Shown here: piece by piece, positions 6,236 to 9,592 of the stretch
How positions within the stretch are numbered: position 1 is the stretch's first letter
How the letters are laid out: the number at the start of each line of letters is the position of its first letter
Assembly: GCA_022712815.1 (NCBI GenBank)
Contig: JAFLJW010000241.1
Coordinates: forward strand, 1 to 9,592
Reading direction: 5' to 3'
DNA from: Pseudodesulfovibrio sp.
GTDB taxonomy: Bacteria; Desulfobacterota; Desulfovibrionia; Desulfovibrionales; Desulfovibrionaceae
DNA length: 9,592 nt
Program-made: the position numbers and the translations under genes
The notes under the pieces: model-generated
What the model was told of the DNA's origin: nothing
Database searches by the model: none
What the model saw: the letters and a program-made list of their open reading frames with translations, nothing else

Positions 6236-6692
6236 CCCCAGTTTTTTTAAATGGGCACATGGTTATCACCCTAAACTGTTTGATGCCGGCATCTCCATTA
6301 AAGAAACATTCTTCAGCCTTGAAGATATGATGGTAAAATACGATGGGGTTGACATCGAAAAGAAAGAATCCACCGGCGGTATTCTAACGATCCATGATTA
6401 TATCAACATTGCAAAGGAAGGCCAAGAGGTTGCGGTTCAAATCAGCCTTGAAATTATTCCGGCGGTTGAACATTTTGCAAATAAGAAAAATGAACAGACC
6501 TTTTTCATGGCTGATTTTAATATCACAACCCTGGGGAAAATAAGTCAATTCCAACGATGCCTGGCCTGTTTTCAGACCGATAAAGAAACCAAAGAAAAAC
6601 CGGTTGCCATCCTGACCGCTAATGATCGGTTAAAAATTTTATTTAGTGAGTTTGATGAGGCAAACGTCCAATATAGCCCCCTGTTTTTTTAA
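6210..6692 (+). CDS. Unrecognised ~160-aa protein overlapping the dsrE gene
   Basis: I do not recognise this protein. It overlaps the end of the DsrE gene in another frame. The in-frame ATGs at 6210 and 6216 give 160 or 158 residues; the frame stays open further left, but there it runs antiphase through dsrE and is not credible. No clear ribosome site precedes 6210, fitting translation coupled to dsrE termination; ATG 6327 would give a shorter 121-residue product. The sequence is soluble-looking and rich in acidic and basic residues, with one CLAC pair late (QRCLACFQ). The stretch from KYDGVDIEKKESTGGIL through EGQEVAVQIS faintly recalls HPr-like phosphocarriers, but the catalytic-His motif is not convincing, so I make no assignment. 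Its place among sulfur-transfer and Hdr genes suggests an accessory role. Confidence 0.6.
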   Translation: MRMQHWFISPSFFKWAHGYHPKLFDAGISIKETFFSLEDMMVKYDGVDIEKKESTGGILTIHDYINIAKEGQEVAVQISLEIIPAVEHFANKKNEQTFFMADFNITTLGKISQFQRCLACFQTDKETKEKPVAILTANDRLKILFSEFDEANVQYSPLFF

Positions 6693-6775
6693 TTAAACTG
6701 GTTGTTTTTATATTGATAGCGATGTTGGTTTTGCGCTGAAAATGGTAGCTCTACTTAGAAGACAGGAACAAAATA

Positions 6776-8446
6776 GTGATATTCAAGATTGGTTTTTCAA
6801 TTTCATTTGCAATTTTTGCTGCGGGAATGCTTTACAGAGTATTTGGTTTTTTTAAAGTTGCAATCGGTCCGGAAGCAAAGACATTTTCTTTTTTTAAACG
6901 GGTAACAAGCTTTTTAACCAGCCTGGTTATTGTCCTTATAAATCCCCTCCATTTTTTTAGATTCTGTAAAACTATTGTTTTGGATGTGGTTCTGCAAGTA
7001 CAATTATTGCGTCAGGATTTCTTAAAATGGTGTATGCATATTTTTATCTATTGCGGCTTCATGGGGCTTTTGTTGATACATGCCCTGGAAGACACTATCA
7101 GTGAACTTTTTTTCACAGACTATTATTCCACTTTAAATCCTTTTCTGCTGTTAAGGAATGTGCTGGGTGTCATGGTCATCCTTGGCCTGATAATTGCTAT
7201 TCAACGCCGGAAAAAAAATAATGGGTTACGATTGATAAGCAAGAGACCCGATTATATAGCCATTGTGGTGCTGGCCGTGATTATGATTTCCGGGTTTTTT
7301 CTTGAGGCAAGTAAAATAATATCCGCTCCGATATTTGATGAAATGGTCGATGACTGGGGCACCATGCTTGATGATGATGAATTATCAACCCTAACGGTGT
7401 ATTGGCAGGAAAAATATGGCGTGGTTTTCCCGAACCAGACGATTGAAGTTACCCAAGAGGCCCTGGAAGCGGGGGAGGAAGCAAACGATAATAATTGCGG
7501 TGCGTGTCATTCCAAGTCCGCATGGGCATTTGCATCATATCCAATATCCCTTGGGATGCGGCCAATGGCCGGTTTGTTCAATGCCTGGCGGTTGGATATC
7601 TGGTTGTGGTATATTCATTTTTTAAGCTGTTTTATTGGCCTTGCGTATTTACCCTTTAGCAACCTTTTACATATCATCACCAGCCCCATGAGCATTCTGG
7701 TCAACGGGGTTGTTGGTCAAACTATTAAAAAACCTGAAAACAGGGCCACAAGGAGAGCGCTGGACTTACAGGCCTGCACCCATTGCGGGACCTGCACCCT
7801 TCATTGTTCTGTTGCCCCGGTTTATAAAATATTTCCCAACACCAACATTTTCCCCTCTGAAAAATTGCTGGCATTGAAGGAAAGGAGTTCCGGCGTATCT
7901 TCAAATCCGGAAACGGCACAAAAATTTTCCCAGGGCAGTTTTATCTGTACCAATTGTAATCGGTGTTCCGAACTTTGTCCGGCAGGCATCAATCTTCAGG
8001 ATCTATGGATTGAAAGCAAAAAAGAACTGGCCCTGGAAAAAATTGGCGATCCATGTGTTCATCTTAGGGCTGTGAAGGAAGGAAAATGGTCTAACCCTTC
8101 CAGGGAAAAAATCATAATAGGAAAACCAAAACAAAAGAAAGAGTTGGGTATATGGGAAAGATCCCTGCAAGCCGGCTCTTTCTCCCTGTGTTATAAATGT
8201 ATGACCTGTACCACCTCTTGCCCGATTGTCGGCATGACGGAAAACTCTGACTCCCTGGGAATTGCCCCCCATCAAATTATGCACAGCCTGTCTTTAGGCC
8301 TAATTGACAGGGCCATGGATTCTCGAATGATGTGGGATTGCCTGACCTGTTATAAGTGTCAGGAAAATTGCCCCCAGGGTGTTCAAATCACCGATATTTT
8401 CTATGAAATTAAAAATATGATATTTGAAAAGGAATACAACCGATGA
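6776..8446 (+). CDS. NarI/HdrE-like cytochrome b with haem-c loop fused to four [4Fe-4S] motifs
   Basis: A 556-residue membrane protein. The N-terminal part has about six hydrophobic segments (near 1-27, 44-62, 84-103, 124-142, 160-178, 271-303). His88, His102, His281 and His299 are placed like the diheme ligands of NarI/DsrM/HdrE proteins, so two b haems in contact with the quinone pool are expected. A ~90-residue loop between the last two segments contains CGACH (241-245), a c-type haem site; topology puts this loop in the periplasm and the C terminus in the cytoplasm. The C-terminal half carries four [4Fe-4S] motifs: Cys334/337/340/344, 391/394/397/401, 472/475/478/482 and 522/525/528/532, like two HdrC units in series. 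GTG 6776 follows AGGA at 9 nt. The last 4 nt overlap the hdrB start. QmoC has the reverse domain order. Confidence 0.9.
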   Translation: MIFKIGFSISFAIFAAGMLYRVFGFFKVAIGPEAKTFSFFKRVTSFLTSLVIVLINPLHFFRFCKTIVLDVVLQVQLLRQDFLKWCMHIFIYCGFMGLLLIHALEDTISELFFTDYYSTLNPFLLLRNVLGVMVILGLIIAIQRRKKNNGLRLISKRPDYIAIVVLAVIMISGFFLEASKIISAPIFDEMVDDWGTMLDDDELSTLTVYWQEKYGVVFPNQTIEVTQEALEAGEEANDNNCGACHSKSAWAFASYPISLGMRPMAGLFNAWRLDIWLWYIHFLSCFIGLAYLPFSNLLHIITSPMSILVNGVVGQTIKKPENRATRRALDLQACTHCGTCTLHCSVAPVYKIFPNTNIFPSEKLLALKERSSGVSSNPETAQKFSQGSFICTNCNRCSELCPAGINLQDLWIESKKELALEKIGDPCVHLRAVKEGKWSNPSREKIIIGKPKQKKELGIWERSLQAGSFSLCYKCMTCTTSCPIVGMTENSDSLGIAPHQIMHSLSLGLIDRAMDSRMMWDCLTCYKCQENCPQGVQITDIFYEIKNMIFEKEYNR

Positions 8447-9303
8447 AGTATGCTTTATTTTCAGGATGTAAAAGCGCTTTTTATCTTCCCCAGTATCGAA
8501 CTTCTTCAAAGGCTGTTTTATCTTCCCTTGGCGTTGAACTATCGGAATTGGAATTTAATTGTTGCGGCTATCCCATGCGCGCTAAAAACCTTGACGCATA
8601 TTTAATACTGGCTGCAAAAAATTTAGCTATTGCCGAACAGCAGAATCTTCCCATCCTTACATTGTGCCAATGTTGTTTTGGTTCTTTAAAACACGCAGAT
8701 TACTATTTGAAAAACAATCCCCGAAAAATGGAAAGGATCGTAAGTTTATTAAAAGAAGACGGATTGGCGTATAAGGGAACAACTAAAATTGATCATATTT
8801 TAACGGTATTTGCCAACCAGATAGGATATCCCCGCATTGAAAAACAAATAACCCAAAAATTTAAAGGGTTAAAAATTGCCCCCCATTATGGATGCCATGC
8901 ACTGCGGCCGTCAAATATTACCCAATTTGATAATCCCCATGCACCCACAATTTTTGAGCAGGTCATTCGATTGACCGGCGCAATACCCGTTGAGTGGTCA
9001 AAACGTCTGGAATGCTGTGGCAATCCTTTATGGGATAAAAACAATGAACTTTCCCTTGGCATCCTGGAACAAAAAATTGATAGTGCCAAAGACGCAAGTG
9101 CCGACATGATTTGTTCTGCCTGTAATTATTGTCAGCTCCAGTTTGATGAAATTCAGAAAAATGCCTTGGGAAAAACATCGGCAGAATCCTTTCCCTCTAT
9201 TTTTATTTCCCAGTTATTGGGATTGAGCATGGGCCTGTCTGAAAAAGAGCTGAACATTGAGGCCAATCATATTGACCTTTCTGGAATCAGAAATTATTTA
9301 TAG
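8443..9303 (+). CDS. hdrB: HdrB, canonical two-CCG catalytic subunit
   Basis: A 286-residue HdrB of normal length with both CCG domains intact. First: Cys9 (FSGC), Cys40-Cys41 in NCCGYP, Cys75 and Cys78 in CQCC. Second: Cys151 (YGCHALRPS), Cys191-Cys192 in ECCGNP, Cys224 and Cys227 in CSAC. This fits the CX(31-39)CCX(35-36)CxxC pattern that ligates the two non-cubane [4Fe-4S] clusters where methanogen HdrB cleaves a disulfide; the X spacers here run from 30 to 39. The C-terminal part (FPSIFISQLLGLSMGLS, 190s-270s region end) matches the family. ATGA overlap with the membrane gene (8443-8446) implies translational coupling, so this HdrB probably docks on the membrane protein's tandem HdrC domains. 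The substrate is unknown; there is no coenzyme M/B system in view, so a sulfur-carrier thiol or persulfide is more likely. Confidence 0.95.
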   Translation: MKYALFSGCKSAFYLPQYRTSSKAVLSSLGVELSELEFNCCGYPMRAKNLDAYLILAAKNLAIAEQQNLPILTLCQCCFGSLKHADYYLKNNPRKMERIVSLLKEDGLAYKGTTKIDHILTVFANQIGYPRIEKQITQKFKGLKIAPHYGCHALRPSNITQFDNPHAPTIFEQVIRLTGAIPVEWSKRLECCGNPLWDKNNELSLGILEQKIDSAKDASADMICSACNYCQLQFDEIQKNALGKTSAESFPSIFISQLLGLSMGLSEKELNIEANHIDLSGIRNYL

Positions 9304-9366
9304 CTATCATTTCAGGATATATCCATACAAGGATTTAATCAGACAAATTTTTATAAGAGAAAAAAC

Positions 9367-9456
9367 ATGACAACAAAAATATCACGAAGAGCATTTTTAA
9401 AGGGTTCCATTACCGCTGCAGGATCTGTTGCCGCGGCAACAACCGTTGCGCAGTAA
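9367..9456 (+). CDS. 29-codon ORF consisting only of a twin-arginine signal peptide
   Basis: After AAGAGA (ribosome-site-like, 7 nt upstream) an ATG opens a 29-codon frame that reads as a complete Tat signal: SRRAFLK at residues 6-12, a hydrophobic Ala/Val-rich h-region, and a terminal TTVAQ close to where cleavage would fall, then TAA at 9454-9456. Nothing that could be a mature protein follows: in the same frame 13 more codons run to TGA at 9494-9496, and both other frames also close before the next gene. It may be a decayed start of a periplasmic redox protein, a true Tat-signal mini-protein (such small proteins occur near some molybdopterin oxidoreductase genes), or a sequencing error at the TAA. 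The signal is clear; whether the gene is functional is not. Confidence 0.5.
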   Translation: MTTKISRRAFLKGSITAAGSVAAATTVAQ

Positions 9457-9534
9457 GCGATCAATGAACCCCATCTTATAATCCAGTCCGGATCATGACA
9501 TATTGAGCCTACTTACAAATTAAGGGAGGCTTAA

Positions 9535-9592
9535 ATGGTGTCTGTAAATTCAAAAGGATCAAATGAAAAGCGTTGCCAGTTCTGGGAACGTC
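9535..9592 (+). CDS. Start of a gene cut by the window edge
   Basis: A strong ribosome site, AAGGGAGG (9522-9529), stands 5 nt before ATG 9535 (GTG 9538 is an in-frame alternative). Nineteen codons follow before the edge, beginning MVSVNSKG and including RCQFWER with one cysteine. There is no hydrophobic signal in the visible part, so the product is probably cytoplasmic. Too little is present to name a family. It is in the same direction as the rest of the cluster, 78 nt after the Tat-signal ORF. Confidence 0.6.
   Translation, partial: MVSVNSKGSNEKRCQFWER

Noticed and set aside
1041..8446. Reading the two HdrA genes and the membrane protein as QmoABC
   Set aside because: QmoC has its Fe-S domain before the membrane part and no haem-c site; here the order is reversed. 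HdrB, HdrC, TusA and DsrE genes are interspersed, and no aprAB genes are beside it.
9315..9324. Palindrome GGATATATCC after hdrB as terminator or operator
   Set aside because: Only 10 bp with no loop and no T-run; such AT-rich palindromes are expected by chance.
9454..9496. Read-through or selenocysteine-type recoding to extend the Tat-signal ORF
   Set aside because: The first stop is TAA, not TGA, and read-through adds only 13 residues before TGA.

Overview
The window holds one long, single-strand (+) gene cluster encoding an Hdr-like (heterodisulfide reductase-like) electron-transfer system linked to sulfur-carrier proteins. The AT-leaning base composition, strong AAGGAG-type ribosome sites and density of Hdr, TusA, DsrE and NarI-like modules suggest an anaerobic, probably sulfur-metabolising deltaproteobacterium (Desulfobacterota, Desulfobacteraceae-like). 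That taxonomic guess is inference from gene content; there is no rRNA or other marker in view.

Layout: 1-275 is a non-coding leader with a striking operator-like array of AAGTAACG half-sites (9-54) and a 20-bp-phased direct repeat (126-153). Then follow a TusA-type sulfur carrier (276-524), an MvhD/FlpD-type [2Fe-2S] protein (535-954), an intercistronic hairpin (990-1018), two different HdrA-like flavoproteins (1041-2393 and 2396-4207), a small cysteine-free winged-helix protein (4244-4585), an HdrC (4587-4889), an HdrB/HdrD-like protein with one intact CCG domain and one that has lost its cysteines (4893-5819), a DsrE-family protein (5861-6235), an unrecognised ~160-aa protein overlapping it (6210-6692), a membrane cytochrome b (NarI/HdrE-like) with a periplasmic CxxCH haem-c loop fused to four [4Fe-4S] motifs (6776-8446), and a canonical two-CCG HdrB (8443-9303). 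The right edge has a 29-codon ORF that is only a twin-arginine signal peptide (9367-9456) and the first 19 codons of another gene (9535 onward).

How the genes may work together (inference): TusA and DsrE would hand persulfide sulfur to or from an HdrA2-C-B core. MvhD would bring electrons to or from HdrA. The NarI-like membrane protein with its own HdrC domains and the second HdrB would link the core to the quinone pool and, through a c-type haem, to the periplasm. The two HdrA proteins carry complementary parts of a normal HdrA: one has the inserted ferredoxin but no N-terminal or C-terminal Fe-S domain, the other the reverse. The A - small protein - C - B order and the TusA/DsrE partners recall the sHdr sulfur-oxidising complex (shdrC1B1A-hyp-C2B2), but the MvhD subunit, the second HdrA and the haem-c-bearing membrane arm make this a distinct arrangement. 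No lipoate-binding protein gene is in view.
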